A stretch of 64,000 nt of DNA from positions 32,894-96,893 of the forward strand of contig JAITMC010000028.1 of the NCBI GenBank assembly GCA_031277615.1, written 5' to 3'. The DNA comes from Chryseobacterium sp. GTDB lineage: Bacteria; Bacteroidota; Bacteroidia; Flavobacteriales; Weeksellaceae. Shown in pieces: positions 34,859 through 44,424 of this stretch. The position numbers were made by a program, and so were the translations under genes. Every line of letters starts with the position of its first letter. Positions within the stretch are counted from its first letter, which is position 1. Under the pieces are notes generated by a model, which worked only from the letters and a program-made list of their open reading frames with translations, did not search any database and was not told where the DNA came from.

Positions 34859-36112
34859 ATGGAAATAAAAAGACTCAATATTATTATCACGCTCGGGTTT
34901 GTTGCTATTATCGGGATTTTAATAGCCCAGCTTCTGTGGACCCGCCAGGCCTATAATCTTGAAGATAAGAAATTTAATCAGAAAGTAAACATTGCTCTGC
35001 TGGAGGTCGTGGAAAAACTGTCGGGAGGAAAAACGTCTTTCACCGAAAACCCGGTACAGAACATTGCCAATGATTACTATGTGGTGAATATCAACAATGA
35101 ATTCCATCCTGTTGTTCTTGAACATTATCTGAAGACAGAATTCACCCGTTTTCAGATCAATACGGATTATGTATATGCTTTATACAACTGCCACAGCGAT
35201 AAAATGATCTATGGAAAGTACATTCCCAAAAATCAGGAAAACTCCGACAAAAAAGGGATCAACTTTCCCAAACATAAAGACCTTACCTATTATTTTTCCA
35301 TCCGTTTTCCTGATAAAGCCACTTATCTGGTCAGCTCTCTAAGGTTCTGGTATTTGCTTACATTTGCCCTTATCATCATTCTTCTGGTATATGTTTATTC
35401 CATTTACACCATTATTCAGCAGAAAAAATTCACTGAGCTGCAGCGTGATTTTATCAATAATATGACCCATGAGTTCAAAACTCCGTTATCTTCTATCCTG
35501 CTGGCTTCGGAAGCACTCGACAAGCAGGAAAGTGTGCAGGCCAATGCAAAACTTCAGACCTATACTTCCATTATCATCAATCAAAGCCATAAGCTCAATC
35601 ATCATATTGAGAAAATCCTGAATATTGCCAGAACCGATACTTCAGGGTTATCTTTAAAACCTCAAAGGATCATCCTGCTTCAATTTATTCAGGAAATTGC
35701 CGATACCATTCTGCAGAAAGATGAAGACCTGAGTATTAAGATCAATATAGAAGACCATATTTCCATCATTGCGGATGAATTTCACTTTACCAATATTATT
35801 TACAATCTTATCGACAACTCCGTCAAGTATTGCGAAAACCATCCGGAGATAGTCATTTCGTCATATAAAGATTCAAAAGGCTTATATTTAAAGTTTAAAG
35901 ACAACGGAATGGGGATCCCTGCTAAAAATATTCCTCATATTTTTGATAAATTTTACAGAGTGAATACAAAAAAAAGTGATGAGGTAACCGGTTTCGGACT
36001 GGGATTATTTTATGTAAAGAAAATCGTACAGCAGCATGGCTGGAAAATTTCAGTTGAAAATAATGCGGACCAGGGAATTAGCATTACCCTGTTTTTCCCC
36101 TTTAAAAATTAA
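34859..36112 (+). CDS. HisKA sensor histidine kinase (RprX-like), second pair
   Basis: The protein has 417 residues. Transmembrane helices near 8-27 and 163-187 flank a periplasmic domain of about 130 residues. The H-box is NNMTHEFKTPLSSILLA near residue 205. ATP-binding motifs are NLIDNSVKYCE, DNGMGIP and GFGLGLFYVKK. It shares domain order with the kinase at 28219. The regulator follows 15 bases downstream. Confidence 0.93.
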   Translation: MEIKRLNIIITLGFVAIIGILIAQLLWTRQAYNLEDKKFNQKVNIALLEVVEKLSGGKTSFTENPVQNIANDYYVVNINNEFHPVVLEHYLKTEFTRFQINTDYVYALYNCHSDKMIYGKYIPKNQENSDKKGINFPKHKDLTYYFSIRFPDKATYLVSSLRFWYLLTFALIIILLVYVYSIYTIIQQKKFTELQRDFINNMTHEFKTPLSSILLASEALDKQESVQANAKLQTYTSIIINQSHKLNHHIEKILNIARTDTSGLSLKPQRIILLQFIQEIADTILQKDEDLSIKINIEDHISIIADEFHFTNIIYNLIDNSVKYCENHPEIVISSYKDSKGLYLKFKDNGMGIPAKNIPHIFDKFYRVNTKKSDEVTGFGLGLFYVKKIVQQHGWKISVENNADQGISITLFFPFKN

Positions 36113-36127
36113 CAGACAGATTGAATT

Positions 36128-36811
36128 ATGGAAAAATCCAGAATCTTATATGCCGAAGACGACAAAACAATCGCTTTTCTGATTCAGGACAGCCTGGAAA
36201 ATTATTATGATATCGATTGCTATCCGGATGGAAAATCAGCGCTCGATGCATTCAACAGCCAGAGCTTTGATATCTGCCTGCTGGATATTATGATGCCGGA
36301 ACTCAACGGGTTTGAACTGGCCCAGCAGATTCGCAGTAAAAATTCGGATATTCCTATTATTTTCATTTCTGCAAAAGCTTTAAAGGAGGATAGGATCAAA
36401 GGATTGAAGATTGGTGCCGATGATTATCTGGTAAAACCGTTCAGCATTGAGGAACTGATCCTGAAAATTGAAGTATTTCTTAAGCGAACCAAAAAAACAG
36501 AACATTCTCCTGTACGATATAAGGTCGGAAAATATGATTTTGACCCCAGAAATTACACCTTACAGGATAAGGAAGACAATATTACCCTTACCCAAAGGGA
36601 ATCCGAGCTGCTGTTATATTTTATCCGTCACAAAAATACGGTGGTCAAAAGACAGGATATCCTGAAAGCCATTTGGGGTGATGATGATTATTTTATGGGC
36701 CGAAGTCTGGATGTTTTTATTTCCCGGTTACGGAAAGTACTTGCCGGTGAGCCCAATATCATCATCGAAAACCTGCATGGAATAGGCTTTCGTTTTTCAG
36801 AAAAAATATAA
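36128..36811 (+). CDS. OmpR-family response regulator (RprY-like), second pair
   Basis: The protein has 227 residues. The receiver has D11-D12, the phospho-acceptor Asp53 in LLDIMMP and YLVKP. The winged helix has LTQRESELLLYFIRH and DDYFMGRSLDVFISRLRK. RprXY in Bacteroides and Porphyromonas is linked to stress and envelope control. The match here is by family resemblance. Its recognition helix region is almost the same as that of the regulator at 29522, which fits a shared GTTAA target. Confidence 0.93.
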   Translation: MEKSRILYAEDDKTIAFLIQDSLENYYDIDCYPDGKSALDAFNSQSFDICLLDIMMPELNGFELAQQIRSKNSDIPIIFISAKALKEDRIKGLKIGADDYLVKPFSIEELILKIEVFLKRTKKTEHSPVRYKVGKYDFDPRNYTLQDKEDNITLTQRESELLLYFIRHKNTVVKRQDILKAIWGDDDYFMGRSLDVFISRLRKVLAGEPNIIIENLHGIGFRFSEKI

Positions 36812-36936
36812 ATATTTTATGGGTGGTGAGTACAATACAAAAGACCCGCTGAAACCTCCGGCTTCCAATTTATTTCATATTAAAACAGGTGTTATCCGAT
36901 TTTTAATTAATTTTAATCTCAGAAAAGTCATCATTA

Positions 36937-39240
36937 ATGAAAAATCACGGAACCACTGCCCCTGTTTTTATTTCTCTTTTGTTATTCAGCCTACACCTTA
37001 CTGCTCAAAAATTTGAAAAATTAGTTCAATACGTCAATCCTTTGATCGGAACCGAAAAGATGGGCCATACTTATCCCGGAGCCACGGTTCCTTTCGGAGC
37101 GGTGCAGTTAAGTCCCGAGACTGATACCATTTCCTATGAGCTCAACGGAAAATACAACGGAGAAGTCTATAAGTATTGTGCAGGTTACCGCTATGAAGAT
37201 AAAACCATTACAGGGTTCAGTTCCACTCACTTCAGCGGAACGGGACATTCTGATCTCGGAGATTTCCTTATTATGCCCACTGTTGGGAAGCTACAGCTGA
37301 ATCCGGGAACGGCATCTCACCCTGAAAGCGGATACCGCAGCAGGTTCTCCCATCAGAATGAAAAAGCAGAAGCCGGATATTACAAAGTAAAGCTGGATGA
37401 TTACCGTATTCTGGCAGAACTTACCGCATCCACCAGAACAGGTGTTCACCGGTATACTTTTCCAAAATCCGATCAGGCTCACCTTATTTTGGATCTTACT
37501 GCCGGCATCTATAACTATGACGGTAAAAATATCTGGACCTACGTACGGGTAGAAAATGACGGAACCATCACCGGCTACCGGCAGACCAATGGCTGGGCAA
37601 GAACCAGAACGGTTTATTTTGCCATGAAGTTTTCAAAACCCTTTAAATCTTACGGGCAGAAAAACTACGACGGACAGCAGCCTTACAAAGGCTTCTGGAG
37701 AAAGTTCGACCAGACCAGAAACTTTCCGGAGATCGCCGGTAAGAACCTGAAGATGTATTTTGATTTCGACACCCAGGAACAGGAGTCTATTGAGGTAAAA
37801 CTGGCCATTTCACCTGTAAGCCAGTCCAACGCACTGGAAAATCTGGAAAAGGAAACGGGGAAATTATCGTTTGATCAGGTAAAAGCAAAGGCTCAGGAAG
37901 AATGGAATAAGGAACTGAACAGAATTGTCATTAAAGGCTCCGAAACAGAAAAGATCAATTTTTATACAGCCATGTATCATACGTTTATCAGTCCAACGAC
38001 TTATATGGATATCAACGGAGACTATAAAGGTCTGGATCAGAACATCCACAAAGCGGAAGGCTTTATCAACTACACGACCTTTTCAATCTGGGATACCTAT
38101 CGGGCACTTCATCCTTTTTTTAATATCATCCAGCCCAAAAGGAATAATGATATGGTAAAATCCATGATGGCTCACTACAGCCAGTTTTCCATGAAAATGC
38201 TGCCGATATGGTCTCATTATGCCAATGATAACTGGTGTATGAGCGGCTATCACAGTGTAAGTGTTGTTGCTGATGCCATTATCAAAGGGAATTACAGCGG
38301 CGATCCTGAAGAAGCATTAAAAGCCTGTATCGCTACAGCCAACAAAAGAGAATATGAAGGAATAGGATATTATATTGATCTGGGATATATTCCTGCCGAA
38401 AAAAGCGGAACTTCAGTTTCCAATACCTTAGAATATGCATATGATGACTGGGCCATTGCCCAGCTGGCCAAACATCTGGGAAAAACAGAAATCTATGATC
38501 AGTTCATCAGAAGATCTGAAAACTGGAAAAATAATTTTGATCCTTCCATTGGTTTTATGAGGCCCCGGATGACAGATGGCACCTTCAAAAAAGATTTTGA
38601 TGTCCTGAGTACCCATGGACAAGGCTTTATTGAAGGCAACTCCTGGAATTACAGTTTTTTTGTTCCACAGAATCCAGATGAGCTGATTACCGTGATGGGA
38701 GGAAAGAAAAAATTTGCCTCCAGGCTGGATGAACTGTTCACAATGCACCTCCCTGATGAATTTTTTGCCGATACGGAAGATATTACCCGCGAAGGAATCA
38801 TTGGAGGTTATGTTCATGGCAACGAACCGGCTCATCACGTAGCTTACCTTTATAACCGGGCAGGCCAGCCTTGGAAAACGCAGGCACAGATCCGCCGCAT
38901 TCTGAATATGCAGTACAAAGCAACTCCTGATGGTCTTGGCGGCAATGATGATGCCGGACAGATGAGCGCATGGTATATTCTGAGCAGTCTTGGTTTTTAT
39001 CCTGTAGCACCAGGATCAGATGAATACGCAACAGGAAGCCCGGCCGTGGATCATGCAGTTCTGAATCTGGAAAACGGCAAAATCTTTGAAATTGAAGCCA
39101 TCAATCAGGGGCCTGAAAACGTATATGTTCAGAAAATCCTTTTAAATGGTAAGGAGATTAAGAACTTCACCCTGAAACATGCGGATATCATGAATGGTGG
39201 GAAGCTGACCTTTCATATGAGCGCTAAACCTAAAAAATAA
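36937..39240 (+). CDS. GH92-family alpha-mannosidase, secreted
   Basis: The protein has 767 residues with an N-terminal signal ending in LTAQ. GH92 hallmarks are NPLIGTEKMGHTYPGA, PFGAVQLSP near the start, WDTYRALHP near residue 386 and GNDDAGQMSAWY near 668. GH92 enzymes are calcium-dependent exo-acting alpha-mannosidases, mostly alpha-1,2, common in Bacteroidota that feed on N-glycans and yeast mannan. It is not inside a recognisable polysaccharide utilisation locus. The 125-base gap upstream contains no clear promoter. Confidence 0.92.
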   Translation: MKNHGTTAPVFISLLLFSLHLTAQKFEKLVQYVNPLIGTEKMGHTYPGATVPFGAVQLSPETDTISYELNGKYNGEVYKYCAGYRYEDKTITGFSSTHFSGTGHSDLGDFLIMPTVGKLQLNPGTASHPESGYRSRFSHQNEKAEAGYYKVKLDDYRILAELTASTRTGVHRYTFPKSDQAHLILDLTAGIYNYDGKNIWTYVRVENDGTITGYRQTNGWARTRTVYFAMKFSKPFKSYGQKNYDGQQPYKGFWRKFDQTRNFPEIAGKNLKMYFDFDTQEQESIEVKLAISPVSQSNALENLEKETGKLSFDQVKAKAQEEWNKELNRIVIKGSETEKINFYTAMYHTFISPTTYMDINGDYKGLDQNIHKAEGFINYTTFSIWDTYRALHPFFNIIQPKRNNDMVKSMMAHYSQFSMKMLPIWSHYANDNWCMSGYHSVSVVADAIIKGNYSGDPEEALKACIATANKREYEGIGYYIDLGYIPAEKSGTSVSNTLEYAYDDWAIAQLAKHLGKTEIYDQFIRRSENWKNNFDPSIGFMRPRMTDGTFKKDFDVLSTHGQGFIEGNSWNYSFFVPQNPDELITVMGGKKKFASRLDELFTMHLPDEFFADTEDITREGIIGGYVHGNEPAHHVAYLYNRAGQPWKTQAQIRRILNMQYKATPDGLGGNDDAGQMSAWYILSSLGFYPVAPGSDEYATGSPAVDHAVLNLENGKIFEIEAINQGPENVYVQKILLNGKEIKNFTLKHADIMNGGKLTFHMSAKPKK

Positions 39241-39251
39241 TGTTCCCCAAT

Positions 39252-39289
39252 AAAAAGGCAAATCTGCTTATCTGCAAATCTGCCTTTTT
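39252..39289. terminator. Probable bidirectional terminator between GH92 and dihydroorotase
   Basis: AAAAAGGCA (39252-39260) pairs with TGCCTTTTT (39281-39289). The inner part pairs poorly, so the hairpin is less certain than others here. Confidence 0.6.
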
Positions 39290-39309
39290 ATCATTTTATT
39301 TTCCGGTTT

Positions 39310-40644
39310 TTATTCCACTTCAAAAAGCAGTCTTTCCCCGAATTTATCTTCAGCGATCTTTCCGTTATCATACACAAGATGACCATTGACGAAAGTATGC
39401 GTTACTCTGGAATGTAAATTCATCCCTTCCAATGGGCTCCAGCCGCATTTGTAAAGAAGGTTGTCCTTAGCTACCGTCCAGTTTTCATTTAAATCAACCA
39501 GCACTAAATCTGCTTTGTAGCCTTCCTTAATAAATCCTCTTTTTTCAATTCTGAAAAGGATGGCCGGGTTATGGCACATTTTTTCAACGATTTTTTCCAG
39601 AGAGATCCTGCCGTTCTTATAATTCTCCAGCATAACGGGCAAAGAATGCTGTACCAAAGGAGCTCCGGAAGGGCACTTCAAATAGGTATTCTGCTTTTCT
39701 TCGGCGGTATGCGGGGCGTGATCGGTTGCAACGACATCAATTCTTCCGTCCAGAAGAGCTTCCCAGAGCCCGTCTTTGTCTTTCTGGGTTTTCACCGCCG
39801 GATTCCATTTGATCAGCGCACCTTTCGTTTCATAATCTTCATTGGTAAAAGTCAGGTGGTGAACACATACCTCAGCTGTAATCTTTTTATCTTTTAGCGG
39901 GATGTCATTTCGGAACAGTTCAGTTTCTTTTGCTGTTGAAAGATGGAATACATGAAGCCTGGCTCCTGTTTTTTCCGCCAGCTCAATAGCTTTTGAAGAT
40001 GATTTGTAACAGGCTTCCTCACTTCTGATCAGGTGATGAAACTTCACCGGGATATCCTCCCCGTATTCATCAATATATTTCTGCGTATTCGCTTTAATGG
40101 TTGCTTCATCTTCACAGTGAACGGCGATCAGCATTTTGGTGCTGCTGAAAATATTTTCAAGCGTTTCAGGATTGTCCACTAGCATATTCCCGGTAGAAGA
40201 TCCTAAGAATAGCTTTATTCCCGGCACATTTCGCGGATTGGTTTTTAAAACTTCTTCAAGGTTATCATTGGTTCCGCCCATCATAAAACCGTAGTTGGCA
40301 TATGCTTTTTGAGCAGCAATTTCGTATTTATCGGCTAAAAGTTCCTGCGTAACAGCATTGGGAACGGTATTCGGCTGATCGATAAAGCTGGTAATTCCTC
40401 CGGCAATGGCAGCCCGTGACTCACTTTCAATATCCCCCTTGTGCGTTAGTCCCGGTTCTCTGAAATGCACCTGATCGTCAATAACACCCGGCAGCAGATA
40501 TTTTCCGGAACCGTCAATGGTCTGGTCTGCTTCTTCAGAGATCTGAGCATCAATTTTAGAGATGAGGTCATTTTCTATTAAAATATCGCCTTCGAAGATA
40601 CTGCCTTCATTTACGATCTTTACGTTTTTGATAAGGATTTTCAT
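39310..40644 (-). CDS. pyrC: Dihydroorotase-family amidohydrolase
   Basis: The protein has 444 residues, the length of class I dihydroorotases. Motifs are PGVIDDQVHFREPG near residue 52, GIKLFLGSSTGN with the metal-bridging Lys, AVHCEDE, HVFHLST and VATDHAPHT. The first metal motif reads D-D-Q-V-H where most active enzymes have D-x-H-x-H, so one metal-binding His is Gln. I recall this form in other Bacteroidota dihydroorotases, so it may be a subfamily trait. The reaction would be closure of carbamoyl-aspartate to dihydroorotate in pyrimidine synthesis. Confidence 0.85.
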   Translation of the reverse strand: MKILIKNVKIVNEGSIFEGDILIENDLISKIDAQISEEADQTIDGSGKYLLPGVIDDQVHFREPGLTHKGDIESESRAAIAGGITSFIDQPNTVPNAVTQELLADKYEIAAQKAYANYGFMMGGTNDNLEEVLKTNPRNVPGIKLFLGSSTGNMLVDNPETLENIFSSTKMLIAVHCEDEATIKANTQKYIDEYGEDIPVKFHHLIRSEEACYKSSSKAIELAEKTGARLHVFHLSTAKETELFRNDIPLKDKKITAEVCVHHLTFTNEDYETKGALIKWNPAVKTQKDKDGLWEALLDGRIDVVATDHAPHTAEEKQNTYLKCPSGAPLVQHSLPVMLENYKNGRISLEKIVEKMCHNPAILFRIEKRGFIKEGYKADLVLVDLNENWTVAKDNLLYKCGWSPLEGMNLHSRVTHTFVNGHLVYDNGKIAEDKFGERLLFEVE

Positions 40645-40826
40645 TGTACTTTTTAGATATTAGATAGACCAGAAGTCAGAAAAAATCGGAGGTATTCATC
40701 ATCAGTTTCCTATAAAAACAGGATTCCTGATTACTCATTTTTTATATCCGGCTTCTGTAAAAAGCAAAATTAAGATTTATGAATGAATTTTAAGACCGTG
40801 CCCGGCAAAAATCAATTTCTAATATT

Positions 40827-40834
40827 TACATTTG
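40827..40834 (+). promoter_or_regulatory. -7 promoter box of the flippase gene
   Basis: TACATTTG matches TAnnTTTG exactly. No TTTG is found 19 bases upstream. Transcription would start near 40841, about ten bases before the TTG start codon. The rest of the gap 40645-40826 shows no gene. Confidence 0.55.
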
Positions 40835-40850
40835 CATAAAAATTTTCAAT

Positions 40851-42305
40851 TTGTATAAGAAATTATTTGGGCAGACTGCTGTATATGGACTGAGTTCGGT
40901 ATTAGTCCGTATCTTCCCATTCATCGTTGCACCCATTGTTACAAAATTTTTTGGCCCCGCAGCTTCGTCGCCCTTTGTAGACTGGTATTCCATTGCAGGA
41001 GTGATTACCGTATTGCTCACTCACGGCATGGAAACTTCTTTCTTCAGATTTGCACAGGAAGATAATATTGATAAAAAAACATTGATTTCCACCTGCTCGG
41101 TGAGCATTATCAGTATAGGCCTTATTTACCTTATTTTGGGCTATGTGTTCAGATATCAGCTGGCGGAAGCCTTTGAAACCCCAGATCAGGTTAATTTTCT
41201 TATCATTTTCCTATTTATTCTTTCGCTGGATGCCTTTTCTACCATTCCCTCAGCCATACTGAGACTACAAGGCAAGCCTTTTAAGTATATGCTTTCCAAG
41301 GTAGCCGGTTCGGTAGTTTATTTCCTGTTGGTGGTCTTCTTCATCCGTTGGCTTCCAAAACATCCTGAAGGAATATTCGGGCTGAAATACAATCCGGACT
41401 TCGGGGTAGGATACGTTTTTGTGGCCAATCTTATCCAAAGTATCATTACCCTTTTAATTGTGGGTAAAGAATTTTTCAGCTTCAGTATTTCCAAATTCGA
41501 TTTCAATTTATGGAAAAGGATTATGAATTATTCCTGGCCGGTGATGATCGCAGGATTGGCAGGTATCGTTAACCAAACTCTGGACAGACAGTTCCTGAAA
41601 TATTTACTTCCTGAAAATCAGGCACGCCATCAGATCGGGGTGTATGGAGCCGTTTATAAAATAGCCACTTTTATTACGGTTTTCAGACAGGCTTATCAAC
41701 TGGGTATTGAGCCCTATTTCTTTTCAAGCTTTAAGAATAAGGATTCCCATAAAACCTATGCTGTCCTCATGGATGTTTTCGTCATCTGCAGCTGTATTAT
41801 TTATATGGGACTTATGGTTAATCTCCAGTGGATCTCAGAAAAATACCTGGGAAATCCGCTTTATTATGAAGGGATTGCCATCATTCCGTTTGTCATGCTG
41901 GGAGCATTATTCTTAGGGATCTACCTTAATCTTTCCATATGGTACAAGCTGTCTGACCAGACACGTGTTGGTCTTTATATATCCGTAATCGGAGCCTGCA
42001 TCACCATTCTGATCAATTTCCTTTTCATTCCTGAATACGGATATTGGGCCAGTGCCATGGCTGCTTTAATCACCTTCACTTCTATGATGATTATCTCTTA
42101 TGTATGGGGGCAGAAACAATACCCTATTCATTATAATACAGGAAAGATATTGATGTATTTAGCCTTTACAGTAGGTTTTTCATTGCTTTCTTTTTATGAA
42201 TTCAGGACTAATTACGTGGTTGGAAACCTTTTCCTTCTTCTTTTCATCGCCCTTGTGGCTTATAAAGAAAAAGCCATCTTATCCAAAATAATCAAAAGAG
42301 CTTAA
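40851..42305 (+). CDS. Polysaccharide flippase (oligosaccharide flippase/Wzx-like, MATE superfamily)
   Basis: The protein has 484 residues with about 12-14 transmembrane segments. The N-terminal YKKLFGQTAVYGLSSVLVR and IVAPIVTKFFGP match polysaccharide transporters of the Wzx type, which move lipid-linked glycans to the periplasmic side. The start codon is TTG. No in-frame ATG lies between it and the promoter box, and MYKKLFGQTA is where I expect homologues to begin. A sugar nucleotidyltransferase gene follows after 150 bases, which supports a glycan-assembly role. Confidence 0.88.
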   Translation: MYKKLFGQTAVYGLSSVLVRIFPFIVAPIVTKFFGPAASSPFVDWYSIAGVITVLLTHGMETSFFRFAQEDNIDKKTLISTCSVSIISIGLIYLILGYVFRYQLAEAFETPDQVNFLIIFLFILSLDAFSTIPSAILRLQGKPFKYMLSKVAGSVVYFLLVVFFIRWLPKHPEGIFGLKYNPDFGVGYVFVANLIQSIITLLIVGKEFFSFSISKFDFNLWKRIMNYSWPVMIAGLAGIVNQTLDRQFLKYLLPENQARHQIGVYGAVYKIATFITVFRQAYQLGIEPYFFSSFKNKDSHKTYAVLMDVFVICSCIIYMGLMVNLQWISEKYLGNPLYYEGIAIIPFVMLGALFLGIYLNLSIWYKLSDQTRVGLYISVIGACITILINFLFIPEYGYWASAMAALITFTSMMIISYVWGQKQYPIHYNTGKILMYLAFTVGFSLLSFYEFRTNYVVGNLFLLLFIALVAYKEKAILSKIIKRA

Positions 42306-42456
42306 AATTTGGTCCCTAATTTGATGCTTTTCAAGCCTGCCTTGAATAAAGCAGTTTTGAAAGGATAAAAATCATACCACACGGAAGATTTTAATTACTA
42401 TCTTTAACGATACGAATTCAATACACTAACATTAAAAAAACATTCTTAAATAGTCT

Positions 42457-43473
42457 ATGAAAATAATTGTTCCTATGGCTGGACGCGGTTCCAGATTACG
42501 TCCACATACCTTAACAGTACCAAAACCTCTTATTCCGATTGCCGGAAAACCAATTGTTCAGAGACTTGTGGAAGATATTGCTAAAGTAGCAGGAGAACCT
42601 ATTGAAGAGGTAGCATTTATCATCGGAGATTTCGGACCGGAGATTGAAAAATCTTTACTCCAGATCGCTGAAAAACTGGGAGCTAAAGGAAGCATATACT
42701 ACCAGAATGATCCGTTGGGAACAGCTCACGCCATTAAGTGTGCAGAAAACTCCATGCAGGGAGACATTGTCATTGCCTTCGCAGATACCCTTTTCCGTGC
42801 AGATTTCCAGCTGGATAAGAATTCAGATGGGGTGATCTGGGTGAAAAGCGTAGAAGATCCGTCTGCTTTCGGGGTTGTAAAGCTTGATAATTACGGTTTC
42901 ATCACAGATTTTGTTGAAAAACCTCAGACCTTTGTTTCAGATCTTGCCATCATCGGGATTTATTACTTTAACAGTGCTGAAAAACTGATGGATGAGATCA
43001 ATTACATCATGGATAATGATATTAAAAACGGTGGTGAATATCAGCTGACTACTGCGCTGGAAAACTTAAGATCCAAAGGGGCAAAATTCACTTTAGGAAA
43101 AGTAAATGACTGGATGGATTGCGGAAACAAAAATGCAACCGTGGAAACCAACAGTAAAATCCTTGAATACGAAAGAGAAGAAATGCTGAATTATCCGGCA
43201 TCGGCAGTGATTGAGAATTCACTGATCATTCAACCTTGCTTTATCGGGGAAAATGTAAAGATTTCCAACTCCAAAGTAGGTCCCGGTGTTTCATTGGGAA
43301 ATAACACCGTTGTGGTGAATTCCAATATTGAAAACTCGCTGATCCAGGAAAATACAAGAATCAACCACGGAAACCTTTCCAATTCTATGATCGGAAATTC
43401 GGCACAGTATTTTGGAGTGGCGAGAGAAATCTCTTTAGGTGATTATTCCGTACTGGATTTTTTATCGAAATAA
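42457..43473 (+). CDS. Sugar-1-phosphate nucleotidyltransferase (RmlA/GlmU-like)
   Basis: The protein has 338 residues. The nucleotide-binding loop is MAGRGSRLRPHT at residue 7 with the Lys of PKPL. FADTLF near residue 107 and VEKP near 152 are further family motifs. From about 245 the sequence becomes hexapeptide repeats (left-handed beta-helix), with several NxxI/V turns. Such enzymes make NDP-sugars for polysaccharides. The sugar cannot be told from this sequence. Upstream TATCTTTA near 42399 is a possible -7 box. Confidence 0.88.
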   Translation: MKIIVPMAGRGSRLRPHTLTVPKPLIPIAGKPIVQRLVEDIAKVAGEPIEEVAFIIGDFGPEIEKSLLQIAEKLGAKGSIYYQNDPLGTAHAIKCAENSMQGDIVIAFADTLFRADFQLDKNSDGVIWVKSVEDPSAFGVVKLDNYGFITDFVEKPQTFVSDLAIIGIYYFNSAEKLMDEINYIMDNDIKNGGEYQLTTALENLRSKGAKFTLGKVNDWMDCGNKNATVETNSKILEYEREEMLNYPASAVIENSLIIQPCFIGENVKISNSKVGPGVSLGNNTVVVNSNIENSLIQENTRINHGNLSNSMIGNSAQYFGVAREISLGDYSVLDFLSK

Positions 43474-43509
43474 GTCAGAAATTATTCAGTATAAATAACA
43501 TATCCCGGG

Positions 43510-43531
43510 CCACACAAAAATATTTGTGTGG
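43510..43531. other. Hairpin after the nucleotidyltransferase gene
   Basis: CCACACAAA (43510-43518) and TTTGTGTGG (43523-43531) form a perfect 9-bp stem with a 4-base loop. No T run follows on the plus strand, so it may be a weak terminator or a processing site. Confidence 0.5.
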
Positions 43532-43578
43532 TTTGGCGTTAATATTGCAAAGTATTCTTTTAATTGAAAGATAAAAAC

Positions 43579-44424
43579 ATGAAAAACTGCATCCTTATCC
43601 TCTTAGTGCTTTTTACCTTATTCTCCTGCAAAACCAGAAATGCAGCCAAAAATAACAATGGCAATGCGCAGGACAGCACATCAGTGGCTGAAGGAGGCAG
43701 AAAATCCAAAGAAGCCGGAGAGCCGGTAAGAGATAAATACACGTTTTTTGAACATGTTCTTATTCCTCCTAAGTTTGAACAGATCAAAATGAATACCAAG
43801 GTGAATGTGCAGATCGGAAGTTTTATTCCTACCCTTGATGCCACTATCTATATTGAAAATGATAAAAAGGTATGGATGAATCTTCAGGCCCTTTTATTCA
43901 ACGTAGCCCGAGGAATTGCAACGCCTGAAGGAATAAAAGGACAGGATAAAACCAGTAAAACTTATATTGATTCAGATTTCGATTACCTCAACAACCTGCT
44001 CAATGTAAATTTCATCGATTATAAATCTTTGGAAAAAATATTGATGGGGCGTACTTTCGTGAAGGTCAATGATTCCAATTTTACCCTGACTCAAAATTCA
44101 CAGGGCTTTACAATGGTTTCCAATACCAACCAGAAGATCGTTACCGATGAAAAGACAAGAGAATATAAAATTGCTCTTCGGTATGACACCAATTATGATT
44201 TGCTGAGCGTAAATCTTAAGGACGTTCTTTCTTCGGACGAACTCGAAATATCGTACAGCAACTGGAATGAATACAACGGAATCCGCCTTCCGAAAAATGT
44301 TAAAATAATTATAAAAGGTTCAAAATCTAGTCAGATTTTACTGGAAAATACGAAATTTGACTTTTCGAGGATGGAAACACCTTATTCTGTACCATCCAGT
44401 TACAAGAAAATTGAGATTAAATGA
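43579..44424 (+). CDS. DUF4292-type lipoprotein
   Basis: The ATG at 43579 (MKNCILILL) gives 281 residues. The TTG five codons earlier is less likely. The lipoprotein signal ends in LFSC. The mature part is beta-rich and resembles DUF4292, a LolA/LolB-like periplasmic fold common in Bacteroidota, so a role in handling lipids or lipoproteins is possible. It overlaps the EnvC-like gene by four bases and so probably shares its transcript. Confidence 0.78.
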   Translation: MKNCILILLVLFTLFSCKTRNAAKNNNGNAQDSTSVAEGGRKSKEAGEPVRDKYTFFEHVLIPPKFEQIKMNTKVNVQIGSFIPTLDATIYIENDKKVWMNLQALLFNVARGIATPEGIKGQDKTSKTYIDSDFDYLNNLLNVNFIDYKSLEKILMGRTFVKVNDSNFTLTQNSQGFTMVSNTNQKIVTDEKTREYKIALRYDTNYDLLSVNLKDVLSSDELEISYSNWNEYNGIRLPKNVKIIIKGSKSSQILLENTKFDFSRMETPYSVPSSYKKIEIK

